Source: Symsagittifera roscoffensis
Lineage: Eukaryota; Xenacoelomorpha; Acoela; Convolutidae
NCBI RefSeq assembly: GCF_963678635.1
Contig: NC_087067.1
Location: forward strand, 45,580,515 to 45,644,514
Length of the DNA stretch: 64,000 bases
Direction of reading: 5' to 3'
The translations under genes and the position numbers were made by a program. The stretch's first letter is position 1. Each line of letters opens with the position of its first letter. Positions 53,643 to 64,000 of the stretch are shown here, piece by piece. The notes under the pieces were generated by a model. That model did no database searches. It was not told where the DNA came from and saw nothing but the letters and a program-made list of their open reading frames with translations.

Positions 53643-54496
53643 TCGAATTGAAACAAGCACTACACATATAAATAACATACAGGAATCAGATACAGACTTA
53701 TTTGAAAAAATCACTGAAATACTGAATATCTATGAAAAACCTCCAACTTTTAAAGGCAAACCATCCTTCAAAAAATGGTGTAATTATTGCCGACGATACG
53801 GACACAGTATCTCCGAATGTAGACAAAAACAACAAGACAATCAGAATAAACCTCAAAAGCATAAAGAACCAAATAAATCGTTCTATCAATACATGAAAAA
53901 AGATCAAAGCCTACCGAACAAAAATATATATAGTAATAACAGTTCAGGAAAACCACTTCCGAACAACACCAATAACACAAGGCATCAATCACCATATAAC
54001 TCAAGTTATAGAGGAAGATCACCAGAACGAAGAAATACACGAAATTCTTCACAAAATACTTATAACCGATCGAATAGTCAAAATAACCAAAATAACTAAT
54101 TCAAGATCAAATTCCAATGCAACACAATTTGTTTCTGGATCCAGTTCCCAATCAAATCTAAGGAAAAGACACTATTCCAATAATCAATCACGAAACTCAT
54201 CATACAACAGAAATAGAAACTATTCACAGAATAGAAATAGAAGTTATTCGAACAATCAAAATCAGAATTACTCGAACAATCGATCAAGAAATAATTCATA
54301 TAATAGATCAAACTATCACAGATCAAATAATAATTATCAAAACAGATCACGAAACAATTCACAAAATCGAAATTCAAGTTACAATAATCGATATAGAAAT
54401 TATTCCCAGTCACCACATAGGAATAATAACCGCTACCCTGACTCTAGACATCGATACAGAAGTAGTACACCAAAACATCAAAGACACATTAATCAA
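53643..54496 (+). pseudogene. Nucleocapsid region of element 2
   Basis: Encodes a CCHC zinc knuckle, Cys-Asn-Tyr-Cys-Arg-Arg-Tyr-Gly-His-Ser-Ile-Ser-Glu-Cys, near 53782, followed by Asn/Ser/Arg/Tyr-rich low-complexity sequence of RNA-binding type. Broken. Confidence 0.6.
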
Positions 54497-55204
54497 GTGC
54501 AAACAAATGAAGAAACAACTTCAGACCCTCCAGGTATAGATAACACAGAAAATCACGAAATACAACTGAATCATATACATTGTGAATCATCAGATACAGA
54601 GAGTGATACAGAAAATACTATCTCAGTAAATATGATAACAGTAGAAAACGACTATGAAATTGTCATATATGAACAACCTTTTACATCACATATATATGAA
54701 AATCAATTGGAACTCCTTCACAATTACTATATTGGACCCACCGATACTACACAAACTACACAAGAAGTAAACGAAATAAACACGGTAATTAAACCCGATA
54801 AAAAAAGTGAAAAACAATGCTCAAACACAAATCATATTTATCAAAATATACAGAAAGAACAACCCAAAGAAAAAATTTGGACAATACCATTTCTATTGGA
54901 AAGCCCAAGAAACAAAGAATTTCAACCACCAGATCTTGAAATTGATTTTTTAATTGATTCAGGAGCAGAATCAAATATAATTATTATCCCCACATGGAAT
55001 GAAATCAAAAAATTACATCCAAAATTAACGCCTCTTGAAACCTCCAGTAAACTAGCAACAGCACAAAGATCAACATTAGTAAATTATGGAAAAATCCAAT
55101 TATTCCTTCTCCCCACGAGAACAATGGAACAAAACAAAATTTTAAACAGACCGTTTAAACAAACATTTCATATAACAGATATTAAGCACAATATCAACAT
55201 CTGA
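54497..55204 (+). CDS. Aspartic protease region of element 2
   Basis: A 235-codon open part. The acidic N-terminal half has no domain. The protease core 'IDFLIDSGAESNIII' is a retroviral-type Asp-Ser-Gly-Ala active site, followed by a flap-like region. The element is broken. Confidence 0.65.
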   Translation: MQTNEETTSDPPGIDNTENHEIQLNHIHCESSDTESDTENTISVNMITVENDYEIVIYEQPFTSHIYENQLELLHNYYIGPTDTTQTTQEVNEINTVIKPDKKSEKQCSNTNHIYQNIQKEQPKEKIWTIPFLLESPRNKEFQPPDLEIDFLIDSGAESNIIIIPTWNEIKKLHPKLTPLETSSKLATAQRSTLVNYGKIQLFLLPTRTMEQNKILNRPFKQTFHITDIKHNINI

Positions 55205-55526
55205 AATAGTAAAATACTAATCAAAGATAAGTACACATAAACAAAAAATACAGCTCTAACATTTTTCACAGATTAAACAAACAACCACCATTCTTCTCAA
55301 AATTTCATCCCATTTATAATCAACAACGGAAACACCTGAAATCATTATCAGGAAATATATATAATTTTTCAATAAAACAAGTTCACCAGTATGATAAAAG
55401 TCAAAATAAACAACAACTTTTTATGTCAGATTTTGAATTTAAACCTATTCACAAATTTTTCAAAATCACGATCTCATCTATTAAATATTTGAAAAAAACA
55501 CGAATTCCGACATCATTTCGTTACAC

Positions 55527-57188
55527 GTGTATAACAATACACCATATCAAGTAACATTACCCTTAGGACTTCTAGGAAATTGTAAAACAAACGCTACAAT
55601 CTCACCCATACATGAAGTAGCCTACCGCGTTAATAATATACTCCAATTATTAGATATTTGCCAATCAACAATTCTTGACGAAGAATTATCCATAAATAAC
55701 ATAGTAAGTAATGAAAAGAGAAACACAGATTACTTCACAAAAACACCATACTTTAAACCAACATTCAATATAACAAATTACACAAAAGAACGACAAAAAT
55801 TTTTAACAATGTTTAATTTTGAACATTCACAAATTACACAAATCGAATTTGATAAATTAGCAAAGCAACTGTTAAAATATTCAACAGTCTACGCAACATC
55901 AAAATTTGACGTTGGAAAAATCAGGTCATCGCTACATCTCCCGTTAAAACCCGACGCAGTTTTGAAAAAACAAAGAGCCAAAAAAGTACCAATTCACTTA
56001 CACGACAAAGTAAATAGATTACTTGACATTCTAGAATAATACAAAATTATTTCACCAGTAAATAAGGAAGAACAACCACAAGGTAACACTTTTATCAACC
56101 CTGTTATCATTCTAGCAAAAGGCGAATCACTAAAAATAGTTTTAGACGCCAGATATCTCAATTCACTAATTGATGAATCAAAATGCAATTGGCCTATTGA
56201 ACCAAAACAAGTTATCTTAACAAAGATAAATGGAAAATACTTTACAACCGCAAATATGAATAGTGCATACAATCAAATGCCACTAGATGAACAATCACGA
56301 CGTTTAACACAATTTGTTGTTGGAAATCAACAATATGAATTGAATCCCTTATTCTATGGAATATCCATAGGACCAGCAGCTTTTTCAGCTTTTATGAGTA
56401 AAAATTTTAGACCACTAACACTCAAGAAAAACGCAATCACCTATTTAGACGATGTTTTTATGCAATCACAAACTAAAGAAGAAATGTTTACACTATCATA
56501 AAATACTTCAGAACGAAAATCTGAAGGCCGCTCCCGATAAATCACACTTCTTTCCAACACGAGTTAATTTTTTAGGACATAATATTGAACGAAACACTAT
56601 CACCCCATTAAAATCACGCATAGATGCTCTTCAAAAACTTCAGCCACCAACAAACAAAAAGATAATCCAAGAATTCCTTGGAATGTTAAATTTCTTAAGC
56701 AAATACGTTCATAAAATGCAATTATACTTAAGAACCTTCTATAATATCCTCAGACAACAAAATAACTTTGAATGGACCACTGAACATCAAACACGATTTG
56801 AAGAAATTAAAAAACTTTTAACTGAACAAATTTCAAACACAATTCCAGACCCAAACAACCATTCAATGCAATGTGCGATGCTTCAAATTTTGGCATCGGC
56901 GCAGCATTACTACAATCACACAGTAGTACAAATAAAATGAACCTTATATCAGCAAATTCTCGATTATTCACTCAAGCAGAGCTACGACTCTCAACTCTAT
57001 TGAGAAAATGTACAGCTATTATTTATACATTTACAGAATATGAATTTCTGATACTTGGATCAAAACACCCAACAGTTCTATTCAAAGATCACAAACCAAT
57101 TGTTTTTCTCTTTACACAAAAGTCGAATCCAAATCATAGAGGTTATAGATTTCAACTAATTCTAATGAAATTTCCAAATTACATATAG
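55527..57188 (+). pseudogene. Reverse transcriptase and RNase H region (first copy) of element 2
   Basis: RT signs in order: 'LKIVLDARYLNSLIDESK', 'YFTTANMNSAYNQMPLDEQS', 'LFYGISIGPAAFSAFMSKNF' and the catalytic 'AITYLDDVFMQSQTKEE', then the 'VNFLGHNIERNTITPLKSRI' thumb. The RNase H has 'CDASNFGIGAALLQS' and 'PTVLFKDHKPIVFL'. Tyr-Leu-Asp-Asp and the domain order fit Ty3/Gypsy. Broken. Confidence 0.8.
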
Positions 57189-57917
57189 TTTGGACAGCAG
57201 GAAAAAACCTTGCATTACCAGATACACTAAGTAGAAATACGCCCCCGAACTACTCACACGAAAAACTACAGTTGAAATACCACAAAATATTAAATTTTAT
57301 CTCGCAAAAGATGAAACATCACCCCGATTAGAATGCAAATACGCAGTAAAAACTGATATTGATCAATCACAGATAAATAACCTACAAAATTTTCCACTCT
57401 ACCTAGATTGCCAGAATATTCACTATGAAGTTGATTTACTAGGCACATCAACTTTTAAACCAATTCCATACTCACAATGGATAAAAAATAACACTCAACA
57501 AAAAAAAATAAAACACCACCCACATAAAAACGATCTTTTTCCATTAATTGAAAAAGAAAATCTAACTGATAAAATAAATTTATCAAGACAACAAACAAAT
57601 GATTCAAAATACACAATAAATCAAGTTTTTGACCTCAATGACCCACTTGACACAATTCCCCTATCAAAACTGGAAATTGAAAATATTTTCCCCCCAACAG
57701 ATAAAGATACTGTTGAACTCTTAAAACAATATCCAAACCTCGATCCAGTAAAAAAACAATTAAAATCATGGCACAAATACAAAACTAAGCCCGTAAAAGC
57801 AGATACCACAATTTTAGGAAACAAAACACTCCTCCGATTTTTCCGAAGATTTAATAACACAGCAATTAATGAAAATACAGATCTTTTAGAATATCAATTA
57901 AATGATTCTAAAGTTCC

Positions 57918-58877
57918 TTGTCTTCCTTTAAGTCTGATATTAATAGCTTTAACATCTCACATACACAAAATACTAAAGGACACTCCGGATCAGAGAAAAC
58001 ATACTCAAACTTTACACAAAATTTTTATTTCCCAAATGCACCAATTTGGATAAAAGTATTACGCAATGATTGTATAGTATGTCAACTAAATAAACCTTAT
58101 CCAAATCAAAAAGAAATAGCACAAAAACAAGATTTTAAAGGACAAAGTTTATATTTTAACCATCGCATTTCGTTTGATACAAAAGGACCCATTTCACCAT
58201 CCTCAGAAGGAAACTCCTACATTATGGTAATTGTTGACACGTTTACACATTATGTAGCACTCAAGCCGGTACCACATTGTAATGCTTATTATGCTTACAC
58301 GACACTTTATGAACACTGGATAGCTAAATTCGGATTACCCGAAATCTTAGTTACAGACAACGGTACAGAATTCATAAATAATGAAGTCATCACACTATGC
58401 CACTTATATAACATCAAACATAAACCACGTACATCTCATGCACCTTGGGCAAACGGTTTAGTCGAAGGTATGAACCGTTCATTACAAGAATATCACAGAT
58501 GTATCATACATGGAACTGATACCAAATACACAGAATGGTCAGCAGATGTAAAATTATTTCCCTTAGCATATAATTCACAAATCACGACAACTCTAGGAAT
58601 GTCACCATACGAAATGGTTTTTAATCAAAAACCGCGTAAACCAATTATGTTTACAGCAAATTCTCATAAAAATGCACAAGGTTATTGCCAACCAAATAAA
58701 GATTCAATTTGTTATAACCTATTTTTACACAAACATGATGAAAATCATTTTCATCACCCACAAATTCTTAAATTAGCCTCCGGCACACACACTGAATGGA
58801 TTTTAAATAGAGATAAAAAACACAATGAAATTTACCAAAAAATAACAAAAAAAATTGTTACAAAGGCAAAATATTAA
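57918..58877 (+). CDS. Integrase region of element 2, copy 1
   Basis: An open part of 319 codons with the end of the zinc finger ('CIVCQLNKPYPNQ') and the catalytic core: 'RISFDTKGPISP', 'ILVTDNGTEFINNEV', 'WANGLVEGMNRSLQEY'. A GPY/F-like strand lies just 3'. It belongs to the first of two tandem copies. Confidence 0.75.
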   Translation: MSSFKSDINSFNISHTQNTKGHSGSEKTYSNFTQNFYFPNAPIWIKVLRNDCIVCQLNKPYPNQKEIAQKQDFKGQSLYFNHRISFDTKGPISPSSEGNSYIMVIVDTFTHYVALKPVPHCNAYYAYTTLYEHWIAKFGLPEILVTDNGTEFINNEVITLCHLYNIKHKPRTSHAPWANGLVEGMNRSLQEYHRCIIHGTDTKYTEWSADVKLFPLAYNSQITTTLGMSPYEMVFNQKPRKPIMFTANSHKNAQGYCQPNKDSICYNLFLHKHDENHFHHPQILKLASGTHTEWILNRDKKHNEIYQKITKKIVTKAKY

Positions 58878-60588
58878 CGACCAAATTAATTCACGTTTTA
58901 CACCAGCCACAGACTTAAAAATTGGAACATTTGTCTTAATACCTAACTTAAATACACAAAAAGGAATTTCTAGAAAAATACAACCCCTTCGAAAAGGACC
59001 ATAACAAATAATTGCCAAACCCACTGAGGTAACATATAAACTAACCGATTCAAATCAAAAAGAAATTGTTCAACATCGAAACAATCTATTGTCCTACTAC
59101 CCAAAAGAGTACGCACTACGCGAATTAACTCAATTATATTCTTTCACAGGTTTAAAAGTTATTCAAAATCATCCACATACAGAAAAAGAAGTAGATGAAC
59201 AACACAACATTCATCATGACAAACAAAATACAAAACCAACTACAATAAAAACCAATACAAAAACACCAGATCAAAAAATACCTCAAAAAGAAAGAAAAAA
59301 AAGGAAAATGATAGAGAAAATTACAGGTTACTCTCACCTCTCAATTACTCTCAACTCTAATGAGAAAATGTACAGCTATTATTTATACATTTACAGAATA
59401 TGAATTTCTGATACTTGGATCAAAACACCCAACAGTTCTATTCGCAGATCACAAACCAATTATTTTTCTCTTTACACAAAAGTCGAATCCAAATCATAGA
59501 AATTATAGATTTCAACTAATTCTAATGAAATTTCCAAACTTACATATAGTTTGTACAGCAGGAAAAAACCTTGCATTACCAGATACATTAAGTAGAAATA
59601 CGCCCCCGAACTACTCACACGAAAAACTACAGTTGAAATACCACAAAATATTAAATTTTATCTCGCAAAAGATGAAACATCACCCCGATTAGAATGCAAA
59701 TACGCAGTAAAAACTGATATTTATCAATCACAGATAAATAACCTACAACATTTTCCACTCTACCTAGATTGCCAGAATATTCACTATGAAGTTGACTTAC
59801 TATGCACATCAACCTTTAAACCAATTCCATACTCACAATGGATAAAAAATAACACTCAACAAAAAAGAATAAAACACCACCCACATAAAAAAGATCTTTT
59901 TCCATTAATTGAAAAAGAAAATCTAACTGATAAAATAAATTTATCAGGACCACAAACAAATGATTCAAAATACACAATAAATCAAGTTTTTGACCTCCAT
60001 GACCCACTTGACACAATTCCCCTATCAAAACTGGAAATTGAAAATATTTTTCCCCCCAACAGATAAAATTACTGTTGAACTCTTAAAACAATATCAAAAC
60101 CTCGATCCAGGAATAAGACAATTAAAATCATGGCACAAGTACAGAACTAAGCCCGTAAAAGCAGATACCACAATTTTAGGAAACAAAACACTCCTCCGAT
60201 ATTTCCGAAGATTTAATAACACAGCAATTAATGAAAATGCAGATCTTTTAGAATATCAATTAAATGATTCTAAAGTTCCCTGTCTTCCTTTAAGTATGAT
60301 ATTAATAGCTTTAACATCTCACATACACAAAATACTAAAGGACACTCCGGATCAGAGAAAACATACTCAAACTTTACACAAAATTTTTATTTCCCAAATG
60401 CACCAATTTGGATAAAAGTATTATGCAATGATTGTATATTATGTCAACTAAATAAACCTTATCCAAATCAAAAAGAAATAGCACAAAAACAAGATTTTAA
60501 AGGACAAAGTTTATATTTTAACCATCGCATTTCATTTGATACAAAAGGACCCATTTCACCACCATCCTCAGAAGGAAACTCCTACATT

Positions 60589-61176
60589 ATGGTAATTGTT
60601 GACACATTTACACATTATGTAGCACTCAAGCCGGTACCACATTGTAATGCTTATTATGCTTACACGACACTTTATGAACACTGGATAGCTAAATTCGGAT
60701 TACCCGAAATCTTAGTTACAGACAACGGTACAGAATTCATAAATAAAGAAATCATCACACTATGCCACTTATATAACATCAAACATAAACCACGTACATC
60801 TCATGCACCTTGGGCAAACGTTTTAGTCGAAGGTATGAACCGTTCACTACAAGAATATCACAGATGTATCATAAATGGAAATGATACAAAATACACCGAA
60901 TGGTCAGCAGATGTAAAATTATTTTCCTTAGCATATAATTCACAAATCACGACAACTCTAGGAATGTCACCATACGAAATGGTTTTTAATCAAAAACCGC
61001 GTAAACCAATTATGTTCACAGCAAATTCTCATAAAAATGCACAAGGTTATTGCCAACCAAATAAAGATTCAATTTGTTATAACCTACTTTTACACAAACA
61101 TGATGAAGATCATTTTCATCACCCACAAATTCTTAAATTAGCCTCCGGCACACACACTGAATGGATTTTAAATTGA
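60589..61176 (+). CDS. Integrase region of element 2, copy 2
   Basis: A 195-codon open part of the second copy: 'MVIVDTFTHYVALKPVPHC', 'ILVTDNGTEFINKEIITLC', and the C-terminal half of the core. The C-terminal module ('LKIGTFVLIPNLNTQKGISK' onward, 'LRKGPYKIIAKP') follows near 61275-61390. Confidence 0.7.
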   Translation: MVIVDTFTHYVALKPVPHCNAYYAYTTLYEHWIAKFGLPEILVTDNGTEFINKEIITLCHLYNIKHKPRTSHAPWANVLVEGMNRSLQEYHRCIINGNDTKYTEWSADVKLFSLAYNSQITTTLGMSPYEMVFNQKPRKPIMFTANSHKNAQGYCQPNKDSICYNLLLHKHDEDHFHHPQILKLASGTHTEWILN

Positions 61177-61684
61177 GATAAAAACACAATGAAATTTACC
61201 AAAAAATAACAAAAAAATTGTTACAAAGGCAAAATATTAACGACCAAATTAATTCACGTTTTACACCAGCCACAGACTTAAAAATTGGAACATTTGTCTT
61301 AATACCTAACTTAAATACACAAAAAGGAATTTCTAAAAAATTACAACCCCTTCGAAAAGGACCATACAAAATAATTGCCAAACCCACTGAGGTAACATAT
61401 AAACTAACCGATTCAAATCAAAAAGAAATTGTTCAACATCGAAACAATCTATTGCCCTACTACCCAAAAGAGTACGCACTACGCGAATTAACTCAATTAT
61501 ATTCTTTCACAGGTTTAAAAGTTATTCAAAATCATCCACATACAGAAAAAGAAATAGATGAACAACACAACATTCATCATGACAAACAAAATACAAAACC
61601 AACTACAATAAAAACCAATACAAAAACACCAGATCAAAAAATACCTCAAAAAGAAAAAAAAATAGGAAAATGATAGAAAAAATT

Positions 61685-62798
61685 CTACCACAAGAACAAG
61701 TAGAAAAGTCAGAACATAGAGAATCATCACGACTTAGAAATCAACCACGTAAAAACTACAAAACATTCATCCCACATTCTAAAATATTAAAGAAAGTTGA
61801 ATTTCAAAAACAACTTTAATTATAAAATTAATAATCCTTATACCTCTGGATCATATTGAATTTTCATTTTTCAAAATAAAATGCTGACAAAACACGCATT
61901 TTAGTTCAGATTCAGCCAATAGGATTCATTCAATCCGTCACCTTCTATTTCTCTAACACCAACCTATTAGCCGAAAGATATTGAACTCCAGGCATATCTA
62001 TAACTAAAACTTTACAACTTACAGGTCAAAAATAAGCAACTTGCTGAAACTTGACAACTAAAATAAACACCACCATAATATTACAACCCTCACCTATCTA
62101 ATAACGCAAAGATCAACAATATTTTCCCAACTCAGACCTCAAAAACCCTCCAACCAAAAATAATAAATTAGCCTAAAGTAAAAAAGAACCATATTAATTT
62201 AGCCTAAAGTACAAAAATCTCAAAAATACGCCAGATCATCTCACAAATATAAATAAAGCAAAGAAGACCTCTCAAACACCATAAAATTAGCCCCCAACAA
62301 CTTTTCACAAAACTCAACCCACTTGTCAAAAAATCAATAAATAACTCGACCACATTTGAATCTCGCCTCAAACAACAAAAATTATTCGACAAAGAAATCA
62401 TTGCTTAAATGCTCTTCTCTCAGTCAGTCAATATCTTTAAAAATACCATTTTCAACATTTTCATAAACTTTTTCATAATATTTAAACTTTTATTCATATT
62501 TCTATTTGATACCTTTGAAGCTTTTATAATAATTTTAATCATTTTTTGCAACAATTTTCTAATTTTCTACTTCCTATTTGAAATATATCTCCAACTTTCC
62601 CAAATCATTGACCATATCCACAGGTACGATAACCCAAAGTTTATTTTGATGATATGAACAATTTTTAGTAGAACAGATATTTTTTTACTATTTGTAATTT
62701 TTTATAACATTTTTATCATCCCTAATATTGAATGTGCAAATGTATAAAAAAGGCAATAATCACATTCGCTTTAGCAACAATCCTTTTAATTCTTTTCA
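61685..62798 (+). other. Stretch between pol and the 3' ORF of element 2
   Basis: A/C-rich like the rest of the element. The first ~130 bases still look like the end of the integrase tail; the rest has no convincing frame. No LTR copy seen. Confidence 0.4.
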
Positions 62799-63978
62799 TT
62801 GAAGAATACTACAATAAACATAAATTTTTCCAATAGAAAAAATCAACCAGAATACTTTGCTAACCAACAATCACAGAATCAGTCTTCACCGACATCATCC
62901 CAAGAAAACCCGACAATACCTACAACTACCCAAAACCCCCAAACATCCACACGAATTTCTTTCCAAGATAACCCATACACTTTTGAAGAACGACACGCTC
63001 GCTTATCTGAACCATTAGAACCAGTTCAGCGACAGGCACCCCTAAGTGAACCAACATATAACTTGTACCCAACATTACCACAAGAATTAAGTAGAATAAG
63101 AAACATTAGTCAAAACCAAAACACAGTTGAAATAAGTAGACAAATTACATATCCACGACGAAATAGAAATTTTCAAACACCCCGAGTTCATTTTGACATA
63201 CCCCAATCACCAAACACCAATTACTCCAGAAAACCCAAATAGTACATTACCAGAAACTCCCCCACTCCTTTCACAACGTAGCACCTCAAGTATACCCTCA
63301 GATTACTTAGGTTCAACACCGACATCTGAACAAATACGTGAAATTCCCTTTAACCCCCCCCCCCCCAGTCTCACAGCACGACTACCATATTGGACAACGC
63401 ACTCATTTACACAAGGTGAACCAAACTTAGTAAACGACCCAATAGATATTTCTACGGATACAACAACATCATCATCACTACCAGAAACATTATCGCTACC
63501 ATCAACACCATCATTAAGCCAGATTTCAACGACACCTTTCCCTTTAAGTTTTCCAAATAACCTCGACGCTAGATATCGAGAACAATCATCAACAAATGTC
63601 CCTTTAAGATTAGATTATAATAAATTCACAGCACCCCCACAATAGTTTGGACCACATCAAGAAAGTAACCGACTCCACAGTTGGGCACTCAATAGACTAC
63701 ATTATAGACAAGATATCCACGAAGACATTCGTGAACATAACATCCAAATACTCCAACAAAATAGTCTCCAATTAAAATTCGAAATCACGATTAAACTAAA
63801 TAATATTGTTCAACATCCTTACCCATTAAACCCACCCAATATAACAGCTCAATCGCTACCACCACCATTTATAACAACTGAGGTGATATATAAGTACGAC
63901 AGATATACCAAAAACACAATTGGGTACATCACATTTTATAACCCATACTCAGGATTATCATACACATGTATATTCTAA
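62799..63978 (+). pseudogene. 3' ORF region of element 2 (env position)
   Basis: Open frames here encode Gln/Asn/Pro/Ser/Thr-rich low-complexity protein ('RISFQDNPYTFEERHARLSE', 'SLPETLSLPSTPSLSQISTT'), then a more folded-looking tail around 63650-63978 ('LKFEITIKLNNIVQHPYPLN', 'KNTIGYITFYNPYSGLSY'). No transmembrane or envelope signature. It resembles Gag-type low complexity; could also be the start of a second, neighbouring element. Broken. Confidence 0.45.
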
Positions 63979-64000
63979 AATTATTAATATTTCAACACGT

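Larger units (their letters stand above)
56989..61684 (+). repeat. Tandem duplication of the RNase H-integrase part (copy 1 56989-59322, copy 2 59348-61684)
   Basis: Both copies start at CTCTCAACTCTA and end just after AGGAAAATGATAGA-A-AAAATT, with an offset of 2359 bases and 25 bases between them. Differences are scattered substitutions and a few small indels (a few percent). The sequence after copy 2 (CTACCACAAGAACAAG) is the natural continuation, while the 25-base joint after copy 1 is unrelated. Confidence 0.93.
49249..64000 (+). mobile_element. LTR retrotransposon 2, Ty3/Gypsy-type, broken, continues past the right edge
   Basis: Order on the plus strand: LTR-like end, leader, two small ORFs, Gag capsid-like ORF, zinc-knuckle region, aspartic protease, RT, RNase H, integrase, then a Pro/Thr/Gln-rich 3' ORF region. 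Its coding strand is strongly A- and C-rich, unlike host exons. It is clearly a fossil with roughly a dozen breaks across its coding region, and its RNase H-integrase part is tandemly duplicated. The two duplicate copies differ by a few percent. No 3' LTR was found before the right edge. Confidence 0.88.

Noticed and set aside
53698-54416. Minus-strand open frames of 69-106 codons across element 2
   Set aside because: Antisense shadows of the Asn/Ser-rich nucleocapsid region.

Overview
This is nuclear DNA from an invertebrate animal. The host genes have GT-AG introns and metazoan protein families (stomatin, MPHOSPH6, glycosyltransferase 92). The non-coding DNA is AT-rich and crowded with transposable elements: two Ty3/Gypsy-type LTR elements, a hAT relic, several MITEs, SINE-like repeats and a LINE stub. 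I cannot name the phylum from the sequence alone.

Layout. (1) Bases 1-11423, minus strand: a Ty3/Gypsy-type LTR element with long open frames, running off the left edge. In its own 5'-to-3' order it holds a disordered first ORF, a Gag/zinc-knuckle/protease ORF, an RT-RNase H ORF, an integrase ORF, an acidic ORF, a macro-domain-like (ADP-ribose-binding fold) segment, and an SGNH/GDSL-hydrolase ORF. The last two, in the place where env would sit, are the most unusual content of the window. (2) 11424-15400: non-coding, with about fifteen copies of a TCCGGA-centred motif and two strong adjacent hairpins; probably leader and LTR of element 1. (3) 15401-18326: a LINE 3'-end relic, an intronless MPHOSPH6 homologue (15955-16638) and a MITE with a 33-bp perfect terminal repeat. 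(4) 18327-29014: a five-exon stomatin gene of 283 codons whose long introns carry SINE-like relics and a degenerate ATCC repeat. (5) 29015-37526: a repeat-rich interval with an internally deleted hAT element (8-bp target duplication), a 3 x 297-bp tandem repeat and a diverged duplication. (6) 37527-38987: an intronless GT92 glycosyltransferase. (7) 41761-48456: six phase-compatible exons of a host gene I cannot name, with a fold-back element, two MITEs and degenerate duplicates of its last exon in its introns. (8) about 49249-64000, plus strand: a second, older, clearly broken LTR element with A/C-rich coding strand. Its RNase H-integrase portion is present twice as a 2.3-kb tandem duplication, and an extra ORF lies 3' of pol.

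The host genes show no operon-like relation to each other. Stomatin is a membrane scaffold, MPHOSPH6 an RNA-exosome cofactor and GT92 a secretory-pathway glycosyltransferase. All similarity calls were made by eye; no database search was run.
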